Of a DNA stretch of 33,112 nucleotides, positions 25,232 to 33,112 are shown in pieces (the first letter of the stretch is position 1; each line of letters begins with the position of its first letter). The DNA is taken from positions 1 to 33,112 of the forward strand of contig JBAXGN010000080.1 of assembly GCA_037139415.1 (NCBI GenBank), written 5' to 3'. Under the pieces are notes generated by a model that saw only the letters and a program-made list of their open reading frames with translations, was not told the DNA's origin and searched no databases. The DNA is from Verrucomicrobiota bacterium (GTDB lineage: Bacteria; Verrucomicrobiota; Verrucomicrobiia; Limisphaerales; Fontisphaeraceae). The translations under genes were made by a program, and so were the position numbers.

Positions 25232-26518
25232 ATGATCTCACATGCCAAATCTGAAGCGCTGTTCGCTGAGGCGCTCCGTTACATTCCCGGCGGTGTCAAT
25301 TCCCCCGTGCGCGCGTTTCGCGCGGTGGGTGGCAAACCGTTCTTTGTGAACCGCGCGAAGGCAGCGCACGTTTTCGACGTGGATGGTAATGAATACGTGG
25401 ATTACGTCGGCACATGGGGGCCGGCCATCCTGGGGCATGCGTATCCCAAGATTATCGCCGCCGTGCAAAAGACGGCTGAAAACGGCACGAGCTTTGGGAT
25501 ACCGAACCCGCTGGAGGTCACCATGGCGAAACTGATCACCTCGGGGATTCCCAGTGTTCAGAAAGTCCGCATGTGCAACTCCGGCACGGAAGCCTGCATG
25601 TCGGCGATCCGGCTGGCGCGCGGGTTTACCCGCCGCGATAAGATCATCAAGTTTGATGGCTGCTACCATGGCCATGCGGATTCGTTACTGGTCAAGGCCG
25701 GTTCTGGTGCGCTGACGTTTGGCCATCCGGATAGCGCCGGGGTGCCCGCCGCCTTTACTCAGCACACGATCGTGTTGCCCTATAATGATGTGGACGCGGT
25801 GAAAGCCGCGTTTGCCGCGAATGTCGGGCAAGTGGCTGGTATCATCGTTGAACCGGTGCCGGGCAATGCGGGGCTCTATTTGCCCCGTCCGGGTTATCTG
25901 GAATTCCTCCGCCAAATCACGGCAGAGCAGGGGAGCTTGCTGGTTTTCGATGAAGTGATGACTGGCTTCCGGTTGGCGTTCGGCGGAGCGCAACAGCGTT
26001 TTGGCATCAAACCCGACCTGTCCTGCTTCGGAAAAATTATCGGCGGCGGCTTGCCCGTGGGCGCATTCGGCGGACGGGCGGACATCATGGATTACCTGGC
26101 TCCGTTGGGGCCCGTCTATCAAGCGGGAACCCTCAGCGGTAATCCCCTTGCGATGGCTGCCGGGATTGCTGCTCTGGAGGAATTACAGGACGGTACGGTT
26201 TACCAGCAACTGGAGGAGAAATCACGGCAACTCGAAGCCGGCTTGCGCGAGGCCGCGAAAAGTGCGGGCGTGCCCGTGCAGTTCAACGCCTGCGGCTCCA
26301 TGTTCTGCGGCTACTTCTGCGCCTCCCCGGTGCATAACCTGGCCGATGCCATGCACAGCGACCGGGACCGGTTTGCCCGCTACTTCCGCGGCATGCTGGA
26401 GGAAGGCGTTTACTTGGCACCGTCCCAGTTCGAGGCCGGCTTCCTGTCTGCCGCCCATACGCTGGAAGATATTGAGAAAACCGTGCGCGCCGCCCGCAAA
26501 GTCATGGCCACTCTATAA
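25232..26518 (+). CDS. hemL: Glutamate-1-semialdehyde 2,1-aminomutase
   Basis: A 428-residue PLP enzyme that makes 5-aminolevulinate from glutamate-1-semialdehyde in the C5 route to heme and related tetrapyrroles. It has [12 protein letters not shown] at the start, [36 protein letters not shown], the Asp-containing [12 protein letters not shown] and the PLP lysine K268 in [16 protein letters not shown]. Length and motifs are standard, and no key residue is missing. It sits between nadE (45 nt) and ruvX (6 nt), so the three probably form one transcript. Confidence 0.96.
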   Translation: MISHAKSEALFAEALRYIPGGVNSPVRAFRAVGGKPFFVNRAKAAHVFDVDGNEYVDYVGTWGPAILGHAYPKIIAAVQKTAENGTSFGIPNPLEVTMAKLITSGIPSVQKVRMCNSGTEACMSAIRLARGFTRRDKIIKFDGCYHGHADSLLVKAGSGALTFGHPDSAGVPAAFTQHTIVLPYNDVDAVKAAFAANVGQVAGIIVEPVPGNAGLYLPRPGYLEFLRQITAEQGSLLVFDEVMTGFRLAFGGAQQRFGIKPDLSCFGKIIGGGLPVGAFGGRADIMDYLAPLGPVYQAGTLSGNPLAMAAGIAALEELQDGTVYQQLEEKSRQLEAGLREAAKSAGVPVQFNACGSMFCGYFCASPVHNLADAMHSDRDRFARYFRGMLEEGVYLAPSQFEAGFLSAAHTLEDIEKTVRAARKVMATL

Positions 26519-26524
26519 CCGATT

Positions 26525-26941
26525 ATGCGCATTCTTGCATTGGATCACGGAACCGTTCGCGTCGGCGTCGCCCTCAGCGACGAACTGAAGATGATTGCTT
26601 CCCCCTTGGAGTTCATCCCGGCGGAACCGTTTGCGAACCTACTCGCCCGCATCAAGGAATTAATTCGGGAAAAGGAAGTGGAACTGATTCTGGTGGGCAT
26701 GCCGCGCAATATGGATGGCAGCTACGGACCGGCAACGCTGAAAGTTCAGGCATTTGTGGCGGTATTAAAAGACGCCATCACCATCCCGATCAAGACTTGG
26801 GACGAACGCCTGACCTCCACCCAGGCGAACCGATTTCTCATTGAGGCTGACGTCCGCCGTTCCAAGCGCAAGGAGAAGGTGGATAAGACCGCTGCTGCCA
26901 TTCTTTTGCAGAGCTATCTGGATGGACTGGCTCAAGGGTGA
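26525..26941 (+). CDS. ruvX: YqgF/RuvX-family Holliday junction resolvase-like nuclease
   Basis: A 138-residue RNase H-fold protein. It has MRILALDHGTVRVGVALSD at the start with the first catalytic Asp (D7), ILVGMPRNMDGSYGPA, TWDERLTSTQANRFLIEADVRRSKRKEKVDKTAAAILLQSYLD with the further acidic residues. The family (RuvX/YqgF) is needed for pre-16S rRNA 5'-end maturation in E. coli and has Holliday-junction nuclease activity in some species. It is 6 nt after hemL. A small hairpin directly follows the stop. Confidence 0.94.
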   Translation: MRILALDHGTVRVGVALSDELKMIASPLEFIPAEPFANLLARIKELIREKEVELILVGMPRNMDGSYGPATLKVQAFVAVLKDAITIPIKTWDERLTSTQANRFLIEADVRRSKRKEKVDKTAAAILLQSYLDGLAQG

Positions 26942-26957
26942 GATTTCCCCGAAATCT
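26941..26957 (+). terminator. Small hairpin at the end of ruvX
   Basis: AGATTTC (26941-26947), loop CCC and GAAATCT (26951-26957) form a perfect 7-bp stem that begins at the last base of the ruvX stop codon. It is followed by GATTTCGCTCTTT, not a true T run. It may weakly end or protect the nadE-hemL-ruvX transcript. Confidence 0.3.
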
Positions 26958-26982
26958 GATTTCGCTCTTTACCTGCGGGCAT

Positions 26983-27004
26983 CTTCGCCCCCGTGGGGGA
27001 GAAG
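26983..27004. repeat. GC-rich inverted repeat, possibly an intergenic repeat element
   Basis: CTTC-G-CCCCC (26983-26992) and GGGGG-A-GAAG (26995-27004) pair with a two-base gap and one G/A mismatch. After it, G-rich DNA (GATGGGATGAGGGGG) continues to about 27020. Purine-rich G strings of this type often belong to dispersed intergenic repeats. No T run follows, so it is not a standard terminator. Confidence 0.35.
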
Positions 27005-27072
27005 GATGGGATGAGGGGGTATTGGGAGGATGAGAATCCTGCTTTGCGCCGGGAACCATCGTATTTCCTGCG

Positions 27073-27103
27073 AATAGACAAATTTTGTTAAGAAATAGAC
27101 AAA
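27073..27103. promoter_or_regulatory. Paired AATAGACAAA boxes upstream of the PFOR gene
   Basis: AATAGACAAA occurs at 27073-27082 and again at 27094-27103, exactly 21 bp apart on the same face of the helix. The first box overlaps the inverted repeat ACAAATTTTGT at 27078-27088. This could be a tandem operator for a dimeric regulator. The pair is about 185-215 bp before the PFOR start. No known box consensus matches. Confidence 0.3.
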
Positions 27104-27225
27104 GCAGGGTTGGGCGTGCGGGGCAGACTGGTCTTTACTACTCTGGAAGTGTGCATGAAAGCGCTGGTTCCATGTAAAGTGGCGGTTGGACATTTTTTGG
27201 ACAATCACCTTGGGCGTGGGTGGTT

Positions 27226-27255
27226 TTGTGCGCATCAAACAGTCGAATTTATAAC
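27226..27255 (+). promoter_or_regulatory. Candidate sigma-70 promoter of the PFOR gene
   Basis: TTGTGC (27226-27231), 18 nt and TATAAC (27250-27255) make a fair -35/-10 pair 33 nt before the ATG at 27288. AGGAA at 27278-27282 then serves as the ribosome binding site. It was found by eye only. Confidence 0.35.
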
Positions 27256-27287
27256 AGACATACGCTGGTAAAAAAACAGGAACATTC

Positions 27288-30200
27288 ATGAGCAGACCGA
27301 TGATAACCTTGGACGGCAACGAAGCGGTGGCATACGTCGCCTATCGTTGCAACGAAGTCGCCGCCATTTACCCCATTACTCCCTCATCCAACATGGGTGA
27401 ATGGTTTGACCAATGGGCGTCGGAAGGCGTCAAAAACCTTTGGGGCTCGATCCCTTCCGTGGCCGAAATGCAGAGCGAGGCCGGCGCAGCCGGTGCGGTG
27501 CATGGTTCGTTGCAAACCGGCGCGCTGACCTGCACCTTTACCGCCTCGCAAGGGTTGTTCCTCAAGGTCCCCAACATGTACAAGATCGCGGGCGAACTGA
27601 CGCCCACCGTCTTCCACATCACCGCCCGCGCTCTGGCCTCCCACGCGCTGTCCATCTTCGGCGATCATAGCGACGTGATGATGGCCCGTACCACCGGTTT
27701 CGCCCTGTTCAGCTCGGCCTCCGTTCAGGAAGCCATGGACTTCGCGCTCATTGCCCAGGCGTCCACCTTGGAATCGCGCGTGCCGTTCATGCATTATTTC
27801 GACGGTTTTCGCACCTCGCATGAAGTTTCCAAGATCACCATGGTGACCGAGGAAGATATGCGCGCCATGATCAACGAAGATCATGTGGTGGCGCATCGCC
27901 AGCGCGCCATGAGCCCCGATCATCCCGTGCTGCGCGGCACCGCCCAGAACCCGGACGTGTTCTTCCAGGCCCGTGAACGCTGCAATCCCTTCTATGATGC
28001 CTGTCCGGATATCACCCAGAAGCAGATGGACAAGTTCGCCCAGATTACGAGCCGCAAGTATCAACTGTTCCAATATGAAGGCGCGCTGGATGCCGACCGC
28101 ATCGTGGTGCTGATGGGTTCCGGCTGCGAAACCGCGCATGAAACGGTGGATTACCTGAATGCCAAAGGCGCGAAAGTCGGCGTGTTGAAGGTGCGCCTGT
28201 ATCGTCCGTTTGACACCAAGCGTTTTCTGGAAGCCATCCCGGCCTCCGTCAAGAGCATCGCGGTGCTGGATCGCACCAAGGAACCCGGTTCCTCTGGCGA
28301 ACCGCTGTACCAGGACGTGTTGACCGCGTTGGTCGAAGGTATCGCCAATGGCCAAGGCAATCTTAAAACCATGCCAAAGGTCCTCGGCGGCCGTTATGGG
28401 TTATCCTCCAAGGAATTCACCCCGACGATGGTCAAGGCGGTATTTGATAACCTCGCTGCCGCCCAACCCAAGAATCATTTCACCGTTGGTATCGAAGACG
28501 ACGTTACTGGCCACAGCTTGCCCTACGATCCCGATTTCTCCACGGAATCCGAAAAGGTTGTTCGTGCCATGTTCTACGGCCTGGGTTCAGACGGCACGGT
28601 CGGCGCCAACAAGAATTCGATCAAGATCATCGGCGAAAATACTCCGAACTACGCTCAAGGTTACTTCGTGTATGACTCGAAGAAAGCCGGGGCGGTCACG
28701 ATCTCGCATTTGCGCTTTGGCCCCGCGCCGATCCGTGCGACTTACTTGGTAACCCAGGCTAACTTCGTGGCCTGTCACCAACCGATCTTCCTCGAACGGT
28801 ACGACATGCTCAAGCAGTTGGTTACGGGCGGCACGTTCCTCCTCAACACCGCGCATTCCAAGGAACAAATCTGGGCAACGCTGCCTCGCCCTGTGCAGGC
28901 CAGTCTGATTCAGAAGAAGGCCAAGTTCTACGTGATTGATGCGCTCCAGGTGGCCCGCGATACCGGCATGGGCGGACGCATCAACACCATCATGCAAACC
29001 TGCTTCTTTGCCTTGTCCGGTGTGTTGCCGCGCGAAGAGGCCATTAGCCAGATCAAATACACGATCAAAAAGACCTACGGACGCAAGGGTGAAGAAGTCG
29101 TCAAAAAGAACATCGCGGCGGTGGATCAAACTCTCGCCAACCTGTTCGAAGTGGCGGTGCCAGCGCAGGTCACCAGCACCATGGAATTGCCGCCGCCGGT
29201 TACAGCCAACGCTCCGACCTATGTCAAGGAAGTCCTTGGTCGCATTTACGGTAATGATGGCGATGCCCTGCCGGTCAGCGCCTTTAGCGTGGATGGCACC
29301 TTCCCGACCGCCACCGCGCAGTACGAAAAACGCAACTTGGCCATCGAGATTCCCGTATGGGACGAGAAGACCTGTATCCAATGCGCCAAGTGCGTGGTCA
29401 TCTGCCCGCACGCGGCCATCCGCATGAAGGCCTACGAGCCCCAGCAGTTGCAGGGCGCTCCGGCCACCTTCAAGTGTACCGATGCCCGCGCCCCAGAGTG
29501 GAAAGGCATGAAGTGGTCGCTGCAAGTCGCCGCCGAAGATTGCACCGGGTGTATGTTGTGCATCGAAGTCTGTCCTGCCAAGAATAAGACCGAGGCCAAG
29601 CTTAAGGCCATCAACATGCAGCCTCAGGCCCCGTTGCGCCTCGCGGAACGCGACAACTACAACTTCTTCCTTTCGATTCCGGACATGGATCGCCGCAAGG
29701 TGAAGGTCGGCCAGTTGCGCCAGCAGCAGGTCATGCGTCCGCTGTTCGAGTTCTCCGGTGCTTGCGCGGGCTGCGGTGAAACCCCGTATCTCAAGCTGCT
29801 CACCCAGTTGTTTGGCGATCGCATTGTGGCGGGTAACGCCACCGGTTGCTCCTCCATTTATGGTGGTAATTTGCCCACGACTCCGTATGCGATGGATCAT
29901 AACGGTCGCGGTCCGACGTGGAATAACTCGCTGTTTGAAGACTGCGCCGAATTTACCCTCGGCTTCCGGTTGTCCATTGACAAACAGGCCGAATTCGCCC
30001 GTGAACTCGTGAAGAAGCTGGCCCCGCAGATCGGCGACGATCTGGCGACTGGCATCCTCAACGCCAATCAGCGCGATGAAGCCGGCATTTACGATCAACG
30101 CGAGCGCGTGGTTGCCTTGAAACAAAAACTGCAAGGCATCAAATCCAGCGAATCGTTGATGCTCGGCGGTGTGGCTGACAGCCTGGTGCGCCGCAGCGTG

Positions 30201-30872
30201 TGGGGCATCGGTGGTGACGGTTGGGCCTACGACATCGGGTACGGCGGCTTGGATCACGTTATCGCCAGCGGCCGGGACATCAATCTCCTCGTGCTCGACA
30301 CCGAAGTGTATTCCAACACCGGTGGTCAGGCCTCCAAGTCCACCCCGCGTGGCGCGGTGGCCAAGTTTGCTGCGGGCGGCAAGCCGCTGCGCAAAAAGGA
30401 CCTGGGCCTCATCGCCATGAGCTACGGCAACGTCTATGTGGCCAGTGTGGCCATGGGTGCCAAGGATGAACAAACCCTGCGCGCGTTTATCGAGGCGGAA
30501 TCCTATGAAGGACCGTCGCTGATCATCGCGTACAGCCATTGCATCGCCCACGGCATCGAACTGGATCGCGGCGTTGGCGCTCGCCAGCAGAAGCTCGCGG
30601 TTGAGTCCGGCCAATGGCTGCTCTACCGGTATGACCCACGGCGCGCCGATCGCGGCGAGAACCCGCTGCAACTGGATTCCCAGGCCGCCAAGTCCAAGGT
30701 CTCGGATTTCCTCATGTCGGAAGTCCGCTTCAAGATGCTCACCAAGAGCAAACCGGAGGACGCCAAGCGCTTCATGGATCAATCGCAGAAGGATGCAGAT
30801 ACCCGCTGGCAGTTGTACTCATACATGGCCGCCCGCAAGGGTGAAGGCGCCTCCGCCGCTCCCGCTGTATAA
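27288..30872 (+). CDS. nifJ: Pyruvate:ferredoxin (flavodoxin) oxidoreductase, single-chain
   Basis: A 1194-residue homodimeric-type PFOR that oxidises pyruvate with CoA to acetyl-CoA, CO2 and reduced ferredoxin, or runs in reverse. Domains in order are the pyrimidine-binding part (about 1-255, with YPITPSSNMGEWFDQW and the SEAGAAGAVHG region), the CoA-binding domain, the gamma domain, the ferredoxin domain with two 4Fe-4S sites (C696, C699, C702, C706 and C752, C755, C758, C762), and the TPP domain with proximal cluster ligands C826, C829, C854 and C1085. The TPP/Mg motif GDGWAYDIGYGGLDH and VYSNTGGQASKSTP are intact. Nothing is missing. The next gene, 37 nt on, is a DHOD-like flavoprotein. 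A plausible promoter and Shine-Dalgarno precede it. Confidence 0.97.
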   Translation: MSRPMITLDGNEAVAYVAYRCNEVAAIYPITPSSNMGEWFDQWASEGVKNLWGSIPSVAEMQSEAGAAGAVHGSLQTGALTCTFTASQGLFLKVPNMYKIAGELTPTVFHITARALASHALSIFGDHSDVMMARTTGFALFSSASVQEAMDFALIAQASTLESRVPFMHYFDGFRTSHEVSKITMVTEEDMRAMINEDHVVAHRQRAMSPDHPVLRGTAQNPDVFFQARERCNPFYDACPDITQKQMDKFAQITSRKYQLFQYEGALDADRIVVLMGSGCETAHETVDYLNAKGAKVGVLKVRLYRPFDTKRFLEAIPASVKSIAVLDRTKEPGSSGEPLYQDVLTALVEGIANGQGNLKTMPKVLGGRYGLSSKEFTPTMVKAVFDNLAAAQPKNHFTVGIEDDVTGHSLPYDPDFSTESEKVVRAMFYGLGSDGTVGANKNSIKIIGENTPNYAQGYFVYDSKKAGAVTISHLRFGPAPIRATYLVTQANFVACHQPIFLERYDMLKQLVTGGTFLLNTAHSKEQIWATLPRPVQASLIQKKAKFYVIDALQVARDTGMGGRINTIMQTCFFALSGVLPREEAISQIKYTIKKTYGRKGEEVVKKNIAAVDQTLANLFEVAVPAQVTSTMELPPPVTANAPTYVKEVLGRIYGNDGDALPVSAFSVDGTFPTATAQYEKRNLAIEIPVWDEKTCIQCAKCVVICPHAAIRMKAYEPQQLQGAPATFKCTDARAPEWKGMKWSLQVAAEDCTGCMLCIEVCPAKNKTEAKLKAINMQPQAPLRLAERDNYNFFLSIPDMDRRKVKVGQLRQQQVMRPLFEFSGACAGCGETPYLKLLTQLFGDRIVAGNATGCSSIYGGNLPTTPYAMDHNGRGPTWNNSLFEDCAEFTLGFRLSIDKQAEFARELVKKLAPQIGDDLATGILNANQRDEAGIYDQRERVVALKQKLQGIKSSESLMLGGVADSLVRRSVWGIGGDGWAYDIGYGGLDHVIASGRDINLLVLDTEVYSNTGGQASKSTPRGAVAKFAAGGKPLRKKDLGLIAMSYGNVYVASVAMGAKDEQTLRAFIEAESYEGPSLIIAYSHCIAHGIELDRGVGARQQKLAVESGQWLLYRYDPRRADRGENPLQLDSQAAKSKVSDFLMSEVRFKMLTKSKPEDAKRFMDQSQKDADTRWQLYSYMAARKGEGASAAPAV

Positions 30873-30909
30873 ACAATGTGACTCAAGAATCTATTAACCA
30901 AGAAAACGT

Positions 30910-31908
30910 ATGGATCTCTCAACCACTTATCTGGGACTGAAACTGCGCAACCCGTTGGTGCCTTCCGCCTCGCCGCTGAGCGAGGATATTGGCAACCTGC
31001 GCAAAATGGAAGACAACGGCGCGGGCGCGGTCGTGCTGCAATCGTTGTTCGAGGAACAATTGAGCGCTGAGGCGGATGATATCAATGTCGGCCTGCATCA
31101 GGGCGATGGCATCAGCGCCGAAGCACTCAGTTATTTCCCCGAGCCCAGCACCTTCAAATTCGGGCCGGAGGAATACCTGGAGCACATCATCAAGGCCAAA
31201 CAGGCGTTGAAAATCCCCGTCATCGCCAGCTTGAACGGCGCGTCCGTCGGTGGCTGGATTGAGTACGCCAAGCAGATTCAGAAGGCCGGCGCGGACGCCT
31301 TGGAACTGAATATCTATTACATCCCCACCGATGTGACCGAAGACGGTGCCCAGGTGGAGAAGCGGTATCTCGACATCGTCAAGACGGTGCGTGCCGCAGT
31401 CAACATCCCGCTCGCTGTCAAACTAAGCCCATACTTCAGCAGCGTGGGCCACATGGCCAAGCGTCTGGATGACGCCGGGGTCAACGGCCTGGTGCTCTTC
31501 AACCGCTTTTACCAGCCGGACATCAATCTCTCCACGCTCGAAGTGGAGAATACCGTGCTGCTCAGCACCGCGCAGGCGCGCCGCCTCCCGCTGCGCTGGA
31601 TCGCACTGCTTTACGGACGCGTCAAGGCCGATCTCGCCGCGACCAGTGGCGTGCATAGCGCCCAGGACGTGTTGAAAATGCTCATGGCGGGTGCCCGCGT
31701 CACCATGTTCTGTTCCGCGCTGATGAAGCACGGCATCGAGCACCTCAAGGTGGTCGAACGTGAAATGCAACTCTGGATGCAGGAGCACGAATACGAATCC
31801 GTGCGCCAAATGCAGGGTAGCGTCAGCCAGCTCAAGTGTGCCGATCCCAGCGCCTTCGAGCGCGCCCAATACATGAAGGTGCTCAAAACCTTCAAACTCG
31901 CGGTGTAA
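30910..31908 (+). CDS. Dihydroorotate-dehydrogenase-like flavoprotein
   Basis: A 332-residue TIM-barrel FMN protein of the DHODH superfamily. It has LGLKLRNPLVPSASPLS at the start, VIASLNG, the FMN-contacting K171 in LAVKLSP, and GVHSAQDVLKMLMAGA near the phosphate site. The catalytic loop that reads N-x-x-C-P-N in class 1 DHODH is NIYYIP at 134-139, so the Cys base is replaced by Tyr; orotate formation is unlikely. Such proteins often lie directly beside single-chain PFOR genes, and here the gap is only 37 nt. A redox or electron-transfer partner role is inferred, and the substrate is unknown. The transcript ends at a strong terminator 22 nt after the stop. Confidence 0.88.
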   Translation: MDLSTTYLGLKLRNPLVPSASPLSEDIGNLRKMEDNGAGAVVLQSLFEEQLSAEADDINVGLHQGDGISAEALSYFPEPSTFKFGPEEYLEHIIKAKQALKIPVIASLNGASVGGWIEYAKQIQKAGADALELNIYYIPTDVTEDGAQVEKRYLDIVKTVRAAVNIPLAVKLSPYFSSVGHMAKRLDDAGVNGLVLFNRFYQPDINLSTLEVENTVLLSTAQARRLPLRWIALLYGRVKADLAATSGVHSAQDVLKMLMAGARVTMFCSALMKHGIEHLKVVEREMQLWMQEHEYESVRQMQGSVSQLKCADPSAFERAQYMKVLKTFKLAV

Positions 31909-31930
31909 CCCGCCCACGCGTTTTTTCATC

Positions 31931-31964
31931 TCCCCGGAGTGTTCCCTCGCTCCGGGGATTTTTT
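31931..31964 (+). terminator. Intrinsic terminator after the PFOR operon
   Basis: TCCCCGGAG (31931-31939) and CTCCGGGGA (31950-31958) form a perfect 9-bp stem with a 10-nt loop, followed at once by six T residues (31959-31964). This is a textbook rho-independent terminator for the nifJ and DHOD-like transcript. A short T run just before the stem may also help termination from the other side. Confidence 0.92.
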
Positions 31965-32092
31965 ATGCCCGCTGCGATTGAAAGTGCAATTGCATAATGA
32001 AAATGGCGTAACATCTTCTCGACGGATTTTCCCCAAGATGTCTTCCGCGACACCGTTTTTACAGGGCAGGGGATGTAGGTTTTTCGCCATTT

Positions 32093-32491
32093 TTACCGCT
32101 GAAACGCTCGCAGCCAGCCCCACAGCGGCGTGGAAATGAGACTCAGCGGGAGAAACAGGACAAAGCCGATTCGCAGGAATAATAATTCACCACGGCTGGT
32201 CGTCTTGGGACGGCGCAGGAGAATGGGTGCAACTGCAATCCACCAGGCTCCCGCTGCAAAGCCAACGATCGAAGCTATGAAACCACCATCCAGAATTAAA
32301 CTTGCCAATAACATCAGCACGAACTGCAGACCGAGATTCCCTTGCACCGCTTTCCAAACCTCTGGACTGAATCGTGAGGGTTGCTCACCAGCGATTGGCC
32401 GGTTCCACCACGCTGTCCCTGGTTGGACAATGGGTTTATTCCACCACGCTGGCTTTTGCTTATCGTGACACATTGGCTTGATATATTCCAT
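32093..32491 (-). CDS. Small membrane protein with an N-terminal AWWN duplication
   Basis: An unrecognised 132-residue protein. The N-terminal soluble part carries a 12-residue tandem duplication, AWWNKPIVQPGT then AWWNRPIAGEQ (about 15-37), mirrored in DNA by two copies of TTCCACCACGCTG 36 bp apart on the plus strand. Two to three hydrophobic segments follow (about 55-91 and 107-128). Trp-Trp-Asn-Lys-Pro repeats of this kind suggest a short adaptor or membrane-proximal binding motif. ATG 32491 lies 31 nt downstream of the zinc-ribbon gene, so the two are probably co-transcribed. No function can be assigned. Confidence 0.6.
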   Translation of the reverse strand: MEYIKPMCHDKQKPAWWNKPIVQPGTAWWNRPIAGEQPSRFSPEVWKAVQGNLGLQFVLMLLASLILDGGFIASIVGFAAGAWWIAVAPILLRRPKTTSRGELLFLRIGFVLFLPLSLISTPLWGWLRAFQR

Positions 32492-32522
32492 CCATCATCA
32501 TTCGACGTGATAAAAATTTCTA

Positions 32523-33044
32523 TTATTCCCACGGGTTTCCCCCGGTTAATCCGGTAGGGAATCGTTTTTCATCATTATCAATCGCAGTAGTACTGTTTTC
32601 ATTTTGACGACGACAATTCCAGCAGGAACCAAAGCCAATGGGATTTTCTTCACCGCATGCTGAGCACTTCCATACGTCGGTCAAAGCAAGGAAGTCTTTA
32701 AGAAATCGGGCTGGTATTGATCTGAGTTCCTTTTGGTACGATTCATATCCTAGTTTTCCCTCTTCCAAAAGAGCCGTCAACGACATGATCTGTTCCAAGT
32801 AAAACTGTTCAGAAGTGGAGGCGCTGAAATCGTAGCTGCACCCGAGACAGCGCAAATCGAACATTGTGTGTGGTCTTTCAATTTTAACCCCTAATATTTT
32901 GAAGGCAGCATCTCTTTGAATTAGCTGAAATGACTGCTTTTTGCGACATTTAGGACACGCCCAAACAAGGGCAATTCCATAAGGTTTTTCAGTAAACCCT
33001 AATTGAACCGAAAAGTGACTTAGAATGTGGAAAAATGGATTCAT
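32523..33044 (-). CDS. Protein with two zinc-ribbon-like cysteine sets
   Basis: A 173-residue protein with two Cys-x-x-Cys pairs at each end. An N-terminal set, CPKC (about 30-33) and CLGC (about 66-69), can form one zinc ribbon around a beta-rich segment. After a helical linker with EEGKLGYESYQKELRSIP, a second set, CSAC (about 126-129) and CWNC (about 140-143), has the look of a RanBP2/double zinc-ribbon finger (WKCSACGEENPIGFGSCWNC). The order zinc-linker-zinc is unusual. The function is unknown; nucleic-acid or protein binding is the general guess. ATG 33044 begins just inside the AT-rich right end, and a membrane protein gene follows. Confidence 0.65.
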   Translation of the reverse strand: MNPFFHILSHFSVQLGFTEKPYGIALVWACPKCRKKQSFQLIQRDAAFKILGVKIERPHTMFDLRCLGCSYDFSASTSEQFYLEQIMSLTALLEEGKLGYESYQKELRSIPARFLKDFLALTDVWKCSACGEENPIGFGSCWNCRRQNENSTTAIDNDEKRFPTGLTGGNPWE

Positions 33045-33112
33045 TCAGGATTGACTAAGGTTTTGTAAATATAATTGTGTAAATGTTTTTTTGTTTTGTT
33101 TTTTGTTGTTTT
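33045..33112. other. AT-rich right edge
   Basis: The last 68 bp are strongly A/T-biased, with T-runs and TTTTGTTTTTTGTTGTTTT-type low complexity. It could hold the promoter of the leftward zinc-ribbon gene (for example TATATT on the minus strand) or mark a contig end. No gene is visible. Confidence 0.4.

Noticed and set aside
27384-28355. 323-codon minus-strand open frame in the PFOR gene
   Set aside because: Antisense shadow rich in His, Gly and Arg, with no recognisable domain.
28587-30782. 731-codon minus-strand open frame across the PFOR gene
   Set aside because: Antisense to an intact PFOR with all motifs; the translation has no family likeness and is a composition effect of GC-rich third positions.

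Overview
The window reads as a chromosomal contig segment from a Gram-negative, GC-rich bacterium, most likely a Verrucomicrobiota (Limisphaerales/Pedosphaera-like) lineage. This placement is inference. It rests on the small pseudopilin-like protein near the left end, the squalene/phytoene synthase plus ChbG/HpnK plus ketosynthase/chain-length-factor lipid locus, the GxGYxYP protein and the single-chain pyruvate:ferredoxin oxidoreductase. No rRNA, tRNA, CRISPR array, transposase or prophage structural gene was seen.

Layout. 1-1.96 kb is sparse accessory DNA: a pseudopilin-like protein, a short coiled-coil/collagen-like protein, a small membrane protein and a decayed minus-strand pseudopilin remnant. 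2.1-4.2 kb (+) holds lysA and a CHAD-domain protein. 4.2-15.7 kb (-) is one tightly packed run of eleven genes. In transcription order it encodes a mutarotase-like hypothetical protein, a membrane histidine kinase, an NtrC-type sigma-54 activator, a one-TM protein, an HpnC/D-like squalene/phytoene synthase, a ChbG/HpnK deacetylase, an SMR/EamA-like transporter, a 4HBT thioesterase, a ketoacyl synthase, a ketosynthase chain-length-factor protein and ComEC. Several junctions overlap by 4-14 nt. 15.9-19.3 kb (+) is purS-purQ-purL. 19.25-20.34 kb is non-housekeeping DNA. It carries a short element flanked by 8-bp direct repeats, an 11-unit array of 21-bp palindromic repeats centred on ACACGTGT, and a two-gene module whose nucleotidyltransferase-like gene has lost its middle. 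20.5-23.4 kb (-) holds a secreted GxGYxYP protein and hypE. 23.5-26.9 kb (+) holds nadE-hemL-ruvX. 27.3-31.9 kb (+) holds a 1194-aa pyruvate:ferredoxin oxidoreductase and a dihydroorotate-dehydrogenase-like flavoprotein, closed by a strong intrinsic terminator. 32.1-33.0 kb (-) holds two small uncharacterised proteins, one membrane-bound and one zinc-ribbon, and the end is AT-rich.

How the genes fit together. The purine, lysine, NAD, tetrapyrrole and PFOR genes are ordinary core metabolism. PFOR, its flavoprotein partner and HypE suggest some anaerobic or ferredoxin-linked metabolism, but no hydrogenase is present here. The minus-strand run joins a sigma-54 two-component system to a set of isoprenoid and polyketide/fatty-acid-type lipid genes, which could make and export a modified envelope lipid. 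The most unusual non-coding structure is the palindromic array after purL, whose 21-bp period is close to two turns of DNA.
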